64,000 bases of DNA from assembly GCA_020637615.1 (NCBI GenBank), contig JACKKC010000012.1, forward strand, positions 18,896 to 82,895. Reading direction: 5' to 3'. The notes beneath the pieces were generated by a model. That model was not told where the DNA came from and did not search any database. It saw only the letters and a list, made by a program, of their open reading frames with translations. Positions within the stretch are counted from its first letter, which is position 1, and every line of letters begins with the position of its first letter. This document shows positions 36,868 to 43,793 of this stretch, piece by piece. This DNA comes from Rhodovulum sp. GTDB taxonomy: Bacteria > Pseudomonadota > Alphaproteobacteria > Rhodobacterales > Rhodobacteraceae. Position numbers and translations under genes: made by a program.

Positions 36868-37115
36868 AAATCCGGGTGAATTGATCGGCCAAGGGATACC
36901 CCGAACCGGCAAAGGCGAGGCATTGCCTCGCGCCGGATCGTCGGTTGGAGCGCGCGAGCGCGGAGGCCGAGGGGGGGTCGGGTTTCACCGCCGGTGGGTA
37001 ATCCGCGCGCGCCTGACTGGGCTGGCGCGCTTGTCGCGCCTGGCCCGTGCCGGAGGCACGCCTTCGGCGTGACGGCAGGCAGGCGCGCGCGGATTTGTCC
37101 TTGCCAAATCCGCGA
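36868..37115 (-). repeat. Intergenic repeat family 1, copy B, with embedded family 2 core
   Basis: Read on the minus strand this matches copy A (43,490-43,716) over nearly its whole length: the perfect hairpin CGCGGATTTG/CAAATCCGCG (37,088-37,114), GCGCGCCTGCCTGCC, the GCGCGCGGATTACCC stretch, GGTGAAACCCGACCCCCC, TCGGCCTCCGCGCTCGCGCG and GGCGCGAGGCAATGCCTCGC. It differs by carrying the family 2 core (about 37,044-37,073: CGTGCCGGAGGCACG and the following palindrome) inside it. It fills most of the 384-base gap after the MoeA fusion gene. Confidence 0.7.
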
Positions 37116-37151
37116 AGGGAAGGCGGTGTCACCGGAGATGGGCGGCCGGTG

Positions 37152-37607
37152 TCATTCGAAGGCGCCGCTCAGGCGTGCGAGCAGCATGAAGGCCCGGCCG
37201 GAGCGGGTATCGGCGATGGCGAGGATCTGGTCGTCCTCGGCGTCGGTGGCGAATTCGCCGAGCACGGCGTCGAAGCGGCGGTGAAAGAAGAGGGCCGTGT
37301 CGCGGAAGATCGGATCGGATTTCATCATGCGCCGCGCCGTCGCCAGCACCTCGGGGTCGCGGATCCCGCCCACGGCGGCGACTTCGGGGCCGCGGGCGCC
37401 GGCCATGAAGCGCCGCCAGTCGCCGGCGGTGCCCGGCTCGACGGCGAGTTCGTCCGCGTAGATGCCCTCCTGCGCCAGGAGGCTCAGCACGTCCTCGGCG
37501 GCCTGGAGCATCTGCGCGAGGCTCGGGTGGCGGATCGCGATCTTGAGCGCCCGGAACCCGTCGTGGTCCTTGGCGTCGCGGGGGAAGTCCAGCGCGCGGA
37601 TCAGCAC
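37152..37607 (-). CDS. C-terminal part of a frameshifted conserved protein
   Basis: A 151-residue open frame (VLIRALDFPRDAKDHDGFRA..., ending RLSGAFE) that reads like the end of a larger protein. The frame stays open upstream into ATPPEPPAQPSLPLLTGNEP, a Pro-rich linker that continues the Pro-rich end of the neighbouring frame at 37,643-38,182. The two are offset by one base (-1 going downstream) and overlap near 37,690-37,710. Together they make a plausible protein: membrane helices, coiled coil, Pro/Ala linker, globular domain. I know such a layout from Rhodobacterales hypothetical proteins. Function unknown. GTG 37,607 has no ribosome binding site of note. Confidence 0.55.
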   Translation of the reverse strand: MLIRALDFPRDAKDHDGFRALKIAIRHPSLAQMLQAAEDVLSLLAQEGIYADELAVEPGTAGDWRRFMAGARGPEVAAVGGIRDPEVLATARRMMKSDPIFRDTALFFHRRFDAVLGEFATDAEDDQILAIADTRSGRAFMLLARLSGAFE

Positions 37608-37642
37608 GTCCCAGCCAGGCTTCGTATCGGGCTCGTTTCCGG

Positions 37643-38182
37643 TCAGGAGCGGCAGGCTCGGCTGGGCCGGCGGCTCGGGCGGTGTCGCGCGTGCCGCGGC
37701 TCGGGTTGCGGTTCGGGCCGAGGCTCGGGCGCCAGGCGGGCTGGCGGGGGCGCGGGCCTCGGCGCCGGGGCGGTGGGGCGGGGGGCGGTGACGCGCTCAG
37801 CGATCTCGCGCAGCGCCTTGTCCGAGCGGGTCAGGGCGGCGGCGATCCGCAGGAGGTGGGATTCGACATCCGGGCCGCGGCTGACGCCGGCGATGCCGGC
37901 GCGGACCGCCTCCTGGAGATCCGCCCGGCTCGGGCCGGTGCCGGCCTGGAGGGCGGCGCGGGTGGCGGCGAGCTCCGCCATGAGCGGCGGCGTCACCTCC
38001 GCGAGCGCCGCGATCACCTCGCGCTGGCGTGCCAGTTCCTCGGCGAGCCAGGCGGCCAGCCAGACCAGGAGGAGCGGCAGGACCAGCGCCACGAGGAAGA
38101 ACAGTCCGTCGACGAAGACCGTCCCGCGGTCGAGCGCGCCGGCGCTTCGGGCGAAGAACCCGATCGCATAGCTGCAGACCAC
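37643..38182 (-). CDS. N-terminal part of a frameshifted conserved membrane protein
   Basis: A 179-residue frame starting at GTG 38,182 inside the first predicted membrane helix (VCSYAIGFFARSAG), followed by a second helix (VDGLFFLVALVLPLLLVWLAAWLAEEL) and a coiled-coil segment (RQREVIAALAEVTPPLMAELAATRAAL), then a Pro/Ala/Arg-rich linker that runs into a stop. Upstream the frame is open back to the greA stop without any ATG, GTG or TTG before the helix, although a good start (ATG 38,283) exists in another frame. So the gene seems to carry two shifts, one near its start and one in the linker. Either the gene is decaying, or these are sequence errors. Confidence 0.5.
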   Translation of the reverse strand: MVCSYAIGFFARSAGALDRGTVFVDGLFFLVALVLPLLLVWLAAWLAEELARQREVIAALAEVTPPLMAELAATRAALQAGTGPSRADLQEAVRAGIAGVSRGPDVESHLLRIAAALTRSDKALREIAERVTAPRPTAPAPRPAPPPARLAPEPRPEPQPEPRHARHRPSRRPSRACRS

Positions 38183-38308
38183 GACGATCCAGACCGCGCT
38201 CGCGATCGCGGCCCAGCGGCGCGGTCCGGAGAGGTCGCGGAAACGGTCGAGCCAGCCCGCGCGATCCGGGAGCGGAGCGGCATGGCCGCGCCCCTCACGC
38301 CGCGCGGG

Positions 38309-38779
38309 TCATACGAAGGCGACCGAGACGACCTCGTAGGACCGCGTGCCGCCCGGGGTGCGGACCTCGACGCTGTCGCCGGGCTCCTTGCCGATCAGGG
38401 CGCGGGCGAGCGGGGATTTCATGTTGAGAAGCCCCTCCTCGATGCTGGCCTCGGGCTCGCCGACGATCTGGTAGGTCCGCTCCTCCTCGGTGTCCTCGTC
38501 GAGGATGACCACGGTCGCGCCGAACTTGATCGGCCCGGACATGCGGGTCGGGTCGATGACCTCGCTTCGGCCGATCATGCCCTCGAGCTCGCGGATGCGG
38601 CCCTCGACGAAGCTCTGCCGCTCGCGCGCCGCATGGTATTCGGCGTTCTCGCTCAGGTCGCCGTGCTCGCGGGCCTCGGCGATCGCCTTGATGATGGCCG
38701 GGCGCTCGACACTCTTGAGCTTCTTGAGCTCGGCATCGAGCCGAGCGAATCCCTTGGCGGTCAGCGGAACCTTTTCCAT
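38309..38779 (-). CDS. greA: Transcription elongation factor GreA
   Basis: A 156-residue factor that rescues backtracked RNA polymerase by stimulating transcript cleavage. It shows the N-terminal coiled coil (MEKVPLTAKGFARLDAELKKLKSVERPAIIKAIAEAREHGDLSENAEYHAARERQ, including the conserved GDLSENAEYHAA tip) and the C-terminal FKBP-like domain (VILDEDTEEERTYQIVGE, SPLARALIGKEPGDSVEV). Start at 38,779 is standard. The frameshifted membrane-protein gene begins within about 30 bases of its stop. Confidence 0.97.
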   Translation of the reverse strand: MEKVPLTAKGFARLDAELKKLKSVERPAIIKAIAEAREHGDLSENAEYHAARERQSFVEGRIRELEGMIGRSEVIDPTRMSGPIKFGATVVILDEDTEEERTYQIVGEPEASIEEGLLNMKSPLARALIGKEPGDSVEVRTPGGTRSYEVVSVAFV

Positions 38780-38946
38780 GCCTGTCCTCCGCACCGCAGT
38801 CATGTCGCGGTTGAAAAATGCCATCACGATCGCCGATGGTCGTGCCATGGCCCCGATCGCGGACCCAAACGTCCGGATCCCGGTCAACATAGGATTGCGG
38901 CCATGCGGCCGCAAGGCGCAGATTCGGCGCGATCGGGACTGGTTCA

Positions 38947-39013
38947 TGGCGTTCCAGGCACGACGGTCTCGTTATCAGACGAGGGCAGCGCCCGGCCCGG
39001 GCGGGCGCTGCCA
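38947..39013 (-). repeat. Intergenic repeat family 2, shortened inverted copy
   Basis: GGCACGACGG...GACGAGGGCAGCGCCCGG and CCGGGCGGGCGCTGCC are the reverse complement of the downstream half of the family 2 elements at 22,498 and 47,896. It sits in the 397-base divergent gap between greA and the ETF-ubiquinone oxidoreductase gene. Confidence 0.5.
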
Positions 39014-39107
39014 GGTGGTGGCCGCCGGGCGCGGTGGTGACGCCCCAAATTTCTATGGGCCAGGTGGCGTTTGCAGACGTGATCGCCTGCGGCGGCCCTG
39101 CCCGTGA

Positions 39108-39136
39108 TTGACCTCTCGGCCCGGCTTGGCTAGGCC
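39108..39136 (+). promoter_or_regulatory. Candidate sigma-70 promoter for ETF-QO
   Basis: TTGACC (39,108-39,113) and TAGGCC (39,131-39,136) are separated by 17 bases, about 40 bases before the start at 39,177. The -10 box is poor, so this is only a candidate. Confidence 0.3.
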
Positions 39137-39176
39137 TCGGCGCGGTATGCCCGGAGGGCGGCGGAAGGGAAGAGCG

Positions 39177-40835
39177 ATGGCCGAGAGCGCGCGCGAGTCC
39201 ATGGAATACGATGTCGTCATCGTCGGCGCCGGACCGGCGGGGCTTTCGGCGGCGATCCGGCTCAAGCAGCTCGACCCCGATCTCTCGGTGGTGGTGCTGG
39301 AGAAGGGCTCCGAGGTCGGCGCGCATATCCTCTCGGGCGCGGTGCTCGACCCCGCCGGGCTCGACCGGCTGCTCCCGGACTGGCGCGAGCGCGGCGCGCC
39401 GGTCACCGTGCCGGTCACCGACGACCGTTTCTACATGCTGGGGCAGGCGGGCGCCCTGCGCATCCCCGGCTGGCCGATGCCGCCCCTGATGAAGAACCAC
39501 GGCAATTACATCGTCTCCATGGCCAATGTCTGCCGCTGGATGGCCGGCGAGGCGGAGGCCCTGGGCGTCGAGATCTTCCCCGGCATGGCGGCGAGCGCGC
39601 TGGTCCTCGGCGAGGACGGGGCGTTGCGCGGCGTGGTCGCGGGGGAGTTCGGGCTGAACCCCGACCGGACGCCGGGGCCGAACTACGAGCCCGGCATGGA
39701 GCTCCTGGGCAAATACGTGCTGCTCGCCGAGGGCGTGCGCGGCTCGCTCTCGAAGCAGGTCATCGCCCGGTTCGATCTCGGTGCGGGGCACGAGCCGCAG
39801 AAATACGGCCTCGGCATGAAGGAGATCTGGGAGGTCCGCCCGGAGGTCCATCACGAGGGCCGGGTGGTGCATACCATGGGCTGGCCGCTCGGCCGCAACG
39901 CCGGGGGCGGGTCCTTCATCTATCACCTGGAGAACAACCAGGTCTTCGTCGGATTCGTGGTGCATCTCAACTACGCCAACCCGCATCTCTACCCCTACAT
40001 GGAGTTCCAGCGGTTCAAGCATCATCCGATGGTCGCGGACCTGCTGCGGGGCGGCAAGCGCGTGGCCTATGGCGCGCGGGCGATCTCGGAGGGCGGCTGG
40101 CAGTCGATCCCGAAGCTGGTCTTCCCCGGCGGCGCGCTGCTCGGATGCTCGGCGGGCTTCGTGAACGTGCCGCGCATCAAGGGCAACCACAACGCCATGC
40201 TCTCGGGCATCGCGGCCGCCGAGGCGGTTCAGGCGGCGATCGCCGCCGGGCGGTCGGGCGACGAGCTCACCGGATACGAGGAGGCGGTGCGCAGCGGGCC
40301 GATCGCGGCGGACCTTAAGCCCGTGCGCAACGTCAAGCCGATGTGGTCGCGCTGGGGCCTCCTGCCCTCGCTCGGGCTCGGCGGCTTCGACATGTGGTGG
40401 AACACGCTCTTCGGCAACCGCTCGCTCTTCGGCTCGATGCCGCATGGCAAGACCGATGCCGCGGCCACCGGGCTGGCGGCGGATTTCGCGCCGATCGACT
40501 ATCCCAGGCCCGACGGGGTGCTGTCCTTCGACCGGCTGACCAATGTGGCCTTCTCCTTCACCAACCACGAGGAGAGCCAGCCGCCGCATCTGACGCTGAA
40601 GGACCCTTCGGTGCCGATCGAGGTGAACCTGCCGCGCTACGGCGAGCCGGCGCAGCGCTATTGCCCGGCCGGGGTCTACGAGGTGCTGCGCGACGAGGAC
40701 GGCGCGAACCCGCAGTTCCGGATCAACTTCCAGAACTGCGTGCATTGCAAGACCTGCGACATCAAGGATCCGAGCCAGAACATCACCTGGGTCACGCCGC
40801 AGGGGGGCGACGGGCCGAACTACCCGAACATGTGA
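39177..40835 (+). CDS. Electron transfer flavoprotein-ubiquinone oxidoreductase
   Basis: A 552-residue FAD/4Fe-4S enzyme at the inner membrane that passes electrons from reduced ETF (fatty-acid and amino-acid dehydrogenases) to ubiquinone. The FAD motif EYDVVIVGAGPAGLSAAIRLKQ is at the start, LLAEGVRGSLSKQ and GWPLGRNAGGGSFIYHL lie in the middle, and the C-terminal cluster ligands are in RYCPAGVYE and NCVHCKTCDIKDPSQNITW (four Cys). ATG 39,177 has GGAAGGGAAG upstream; the open frame to 39,108 is an Arg-rich extension. ETF subunit genes are not in the window. Confidence 0.96.
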   Translation: MAESARESMEYDVVIVGAGPAGLSAAIRLKQLDPDLSVVVLEKGSEVGAHILSGAVLDPAGLDRLLPDWRERGAPVTVPVTDDRFYMLGQAGALRIPGWPMPPLMKNHGNYIVSMANVCRWMAGEAEALGVEIFPGMAASALVLGEDGALRGVVAGEFGLNPDRTPGPNYEPGMELLGKYVLLAEGVRGSLSKQVIARFDLGAGHEPQKYGLGMKEIWEVRPEVHHEGRVVHTMGWPLGRNAGGGSFIYHLENNQVFVGFVVHLNYANPHLYPYMEFQRFKHHPMVADLLRGGKRVAYGARAISEGGWQSIPKLVFPGGALLGCSAGFVNVPRIKGNHNAMLSGIAAAEAVQAAIAAGRSGDELTGYEEAVRSGPIAADLKPVRNVKPMWSRWGLLPSLGLGGFDMWWNTLFGNRSLFGSMPHGKTDAAATGLAADFAPIDYPRPDGVLSFDRLTNVAFSFTNHEESQPPHLTLKDPSVPIEVNLPRYGEPAQRYCPAGVYEVLRDEDGANPQFRINFQNCVHCKTCDIKDPSQNITWVTPQGGDGPNYPNM

Positions 40836-40929
40836 AGGCGGCGCAGGGGGGCCGGGCCGCGTCCCGCGATTGCAACGGCCGAGCGCGGGGAATAGGCTCA
40901 CGCGCGCTTCGGAACCGGGAGATGACTTC

Positions 40930-42630
40930 GTGCGACAATCGCTAGGCCGACTGCTGCGGGGTGCCTGCCTGGGCTTCCTGGTCCTCGCCGCCGCCCCGGG
41001 GGCGCGGGCGACGAGCCTGTCGGGGGCCTATCTCGCGGCGATGCAGGCGGATTTCCGCAACGATTACGTGGCCTCGGCGGAGTATCTCGACCGGGCGCTG
41101 GCGATCGATCCGCAGAACGTCGGGCTGATGCAGAACAGCATCGTGGCCCATGTGGCGGCCGGGGACGTCGCGGGGGCGACCGGGATCGCCGACCGGCTCG
41201 CCGAGGCGATGCCCGGCAACCAGATCGCGGTCGTGGTGCAGGTCTCCGATGCCATCGCCAAGGAGGATTTCGCCGCGGCGCGGGACCTTCTCGACGAGGC
41301 CGGCCCCTCGGTCACGCCGCTGCTCGCGGGGCTGCTCTCCGGCTGGGTCGAGGTGGGGATGGGGGATTTCTCCGCCGCCCAGGAGCGCTTCGACCTCCTG
41401 AAGGGCAATGCGGCGCTCGAGGCCTACGGCCAGTATCACAAGGCGCTCGCCCTCGCGCTCGCGGGCGATTTCCTCTCCGCCGCGACGATCCTCGCGAACG
41501 GGGAGGACGGCCCGCTGCATGTCAATCTCGGCGCGCTGGTCGCCCATGCCCAGGTGCTGGTACAGATCGACCGCGACGGCGAGGCGCTGGAGATCCTCGA
41601 CGAGGCGCTCGCGGGCGGCATCCCGAACGCGGTGCTGCTCGACCTTCGCGACCGGATCGCGGCGGGCGAGAACGTGGCCTTCACCCGGGTGACCAATGCG
41701 CGCTCCGGGGCGGCCGAGGCGCTGCTGACGCTGGCGGACGCGCTCAGCTCCAGCGAATCGGAGCGCATCGGCCTGATGCATGCGCAGCTCGCCGCCTACG
41801 TGGATCCCGGCGCCGTCGAGGCGCGGCTGCTCGCGGCCGATATCCTCGAGCGCGAGGAGCAGTTCGACCTCGCCTCCCAGGCGCTGGCCGGCGTGCCGCC
41901 GGAATCGCCCTGGTACATGACCGCCGAGATCCGCCGCGCCAGCACCCAGAGTGCGGCGGGCGATACCGAGGGCGGCATCGCCACGCTGACCGACCTGGCG
42001 GCCGCCTATCCCGAGCAGATCGAGGTCCAGTCGGCGCTGGGCGATGCCCTGCGCGTCGCCGAGCGCTACGGCGAGGCGGCCGAGGCCTATGACGCGGCCA
42101 TCGCGCTCGTGCCCGATCCGCAGCCGGTGCATTGGGTGCTCTACTACACCCGCGGCATCTCCAACGAGCGCGCCGGGAACTGGCCGGCGGCGGAGGCCGA
42201 TTTCCGCGAGGCGCTGGTGCTCTCGCCCGACCAGCCGATGGTGCTGAACTATCTCGGCTATTCCCTCGTCGAGCAGGGCCGCGACCTCGACGAGGCGCTC
42301 GACATGATCGAGCGCGCCGTCGCCGGCCAGCCCGACGACGGCTATATCACCGACTCGCTCGGCTGGGTGCTCTACCGCATGGGCCGCTACGAGGAGGCGG
42401 TGCCGCACATGCTGCGCGCCGTCGAGCTCACCCCCGACGATCCGATCATCAACGACCATCTCGGCGACGTGCTCTGGAAGGTGGGGCGCATCCGCGAGGC
42501 GGAGTTCCAGTGGCGCCGGGCGCTCTCCTTCGGACCGGCGCCGGATCTCGACATGGACCGGGTCCGGCGCAAGCTCGAGGTCGGGCTCGACCAGGTGATC
42601 TCCGAAGCGGGCCCCGGCACCGACGGCTGA
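40930..42630 (+). CDS. Exported tetratricopeptide repeat protein
   Basis: A 566-residue protein with a signal peptide (MRQSLGRLLRGACLGFLVLAAAPGARA) and many TPR-like helical hairpins; the clearest are near residues 390-520: AERYGEAAEAYDAAIALVPDP, NWPAAEADFREALVLSPDQP, GRYEEAVPHMLRAVELTPDDP and GRIREAEFQWRRALSFGP. These form a protein-binding scaffold in the periplasm or on the outer membrane. It is a frequent neighbour of ispE in Rhodobacterales; the partner is unknown. GTG 40,930 has GGGAG about 7 bases upstream and gives a clean signal peptide. The ispE gene starts 8 bases after the stop. Confidence 0.85.
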   Translation: MRQSLGRLLRGACLGFLVLAAAPGARATSLSGAYLAAMQADFRNDYVASAEYLDRALAIDPQNVGLMQNSIVAHVAAGDVAGATGIADRLAEAMPGNQIAVVVQVSDAIAKEDFAAARDLLDEAGPSVTPLLAGLLSGWVEVGMGDFSAAQERFDLLKGNAALEAYGQYHKALALALAGDFLSAATILANGEDGPLHVNLGALVAHAQVLVQIDRDGEALEILDEALAGGIPNAVLLDLRDRIAAGENVAFTRVTNARSGAAEALLTLADALSSSESERIGLMHAQLAAYVDPGAVEARLLAADILEREEQFDLASQALAGVPPESPWYMTAEIRRASTQSAAGDTEGGIATLTDLAAAYPEQIEVQSALGDALRVAERYGEAAEAYDAAIALVPDPQPVHWVLYYTRGISNERAGNWPAAEADFREALVLSPDQPMVLNYLGYSLVEQGRDLDEALDMIERAVAGQPDDGYITDSLGWVLYRMGRYEEAVPHMLRAVELTPDDPIINDHLGDVLWKVGRIREAEFQWRRALSFGPAPDLDMDRVRRKLEVGLDQVISEAGPGTDG

Positions 42631-42637
42631 CCGCCCC

Positions 42638-43474
42638 ATGCCCCGTCGCGAGCGCGAATTCGCCCCGGCGAAGGTGAACCTGACGCTGCATGTCACCGGG
42701 CGGCGGCCGGACGGCTATCACCTGCTCGACAGCCTGGTGGTCTTTCCCGCGGTGGGCGACCGGCTGGAGGCGGTCGAGGCGCGGGATCTGACGCTGGAGA
42801 TCGACGGTCCCTTCGCGGGGGCGCTGGATCCGGCCTCGAACCTGGTGCTCGCGGCGGCGCGGCTGCTCCGGCCCGCGGGGCGCGGCGCCGCGATCCGGCT
42901 GACCAAGGCGCTGCCCGTCGCCGGCGGGATCGGCGGGGGATCCTCGGATGCGGCGGCGGCGCTGCGGCTGCTGGCGCGGCTCTGGTCGGTGCCGCTGCCG
43001 CCGGCGGAGGCGCTGCTGGCGCTGGGCGCGGACCTGCCGGTCTGCCTCGCGGCGCGGCCGATGCGCATGGCGGGCATCGGCGAGGCGCTCGTGCCGGTCG
43101 GGATGCCGCGCTTCTGGCTGGTGCTCGCCAATCCCGGCGTGCCGCTGGCGACGGGCGCGGTCTTCGGGGCGCTCGCGCAGCGCGCGGGGCCGCCGATGCC
43201 GCCCTTGGATGGCTTCGACGGGTTCGAGGGGCTCTGCGCCTACCTGCGTGGGCAGCGCAACGACCTCGAACCGCCCGCCGTCGCGCTCGCCCCGGCGGTG
43301 GCGGAGGTGCTGGCGGCGCTGGCGGGGTCGCCGGGCTGCCCGCTGGCGCGGATGTCGGGTTCGGGGGCGACCTGCTTCGGTCTTTTTCCCGACGAGGGAA
43401 CGGCGCGCGCGGCGGCGGATGCGCTTGGCCGCGCGGCGCCCGGCTGGTGGGTGGCGGCCGCGCCGGTCGGCTGA
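42638..43474 (+). CDS. ispE: 4-diphosphocytidyl-2-C-methyl-D-erythritol kinase
   Basis: A 278-residue GHMP kinase of the non-mevalonate isoprenoid pathway. It phosphorylates CDP-ME. Motifs are FAPAKVNLTLHVTGRRPDGYHLLDSLVVF (substrate Lys and Asp region), the ATP loop LPVAGGIGGGSSDAAAALRLL, and the C-terminal ARMSGSGATCFGLFP. Length is normal. It is the last gene of a short operon with the TPR protein; the family 1 repeat follows directly. Confidence 0.95.
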   Translation: MPRREREFAPAKVNLTLHVTGRRPDGYHLLDSLVVFPAVGDRLEAVEARDLTLEIDGPFAGALDPASNLVLAAARLLRPAGRGAAIRLTKALPVAGGIGGGSSDAAAALRLLARLWSVPLPPAEALLALGADLPVCLAARPMRMAGIGEALVPVGMPRFWLVLANPGVPLATGAVFGALAQRAGPPMPPLDGFDGFEGLCAYLRGQRNDLEPPAVALAPAVAEVLAALAGSPGCPLARMSGSGATCFGLFPDEGTARAAADALGRAAPGWWVAAAPVG

Positions 43475-43489
43475 CGGGGTAGGGTCTTC

Positions 43490-43716
43490 TCTTCGCGGAT
43501 TTGGCAGGTGACAAATCCGCGCGCGCCTGCCTGCCCCCAGCAGGCGCGACAAACGCGCCCGCCATGCATGCGCGCGCGGATTACCCGCCGCCTGTGAAAC
43601 CCGACCCCCCTCGGCCTCCGCGCTCGCGCGCTACGGCCGACGAACCGGCGCGAGGCAGTGCCTCGCTATCGCCGGTTCAGGGAATGCGGTGCGGGCCGCG
43701 CGGGGCGCGGCCGTTT
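43490..43716 (+). repeat. Intergenic repeat family 1, copy A (reference copy)
   Basis: About 225 bases between the convergent ispE and ftsK genes. In order: a perfect hairpin CGCGGATTTG/CAAATCCGCG (43,494-43,521), GCGCGCCTGCCTGCC, a palindromic AGGCGCGACAAACGCGCCC, GCGCGCGGATTACCCGCCGC, GTGAAACCCGACCCCCCT, CGGCCTCCGCGCTCGCGCGC, GGCGCGAGGCAGTGCCTCGC, then GCCGGTTCAGGGAATGCGG and GGGCCGCGCGGGGCGCGGCC. Copies B and C, and partial copies near 4640, 16,119 and 47,724, match parts of it. It contains no open frame of interest. Confidence 0.7.
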
Positions 43717-43793
43717 GGTGACACATCGCCGCAGGAAGTGGCGTCGATCAGGCGGCAGGCCGATGGTGCTTCCAGCGGCCCGGGAAACGCCGC

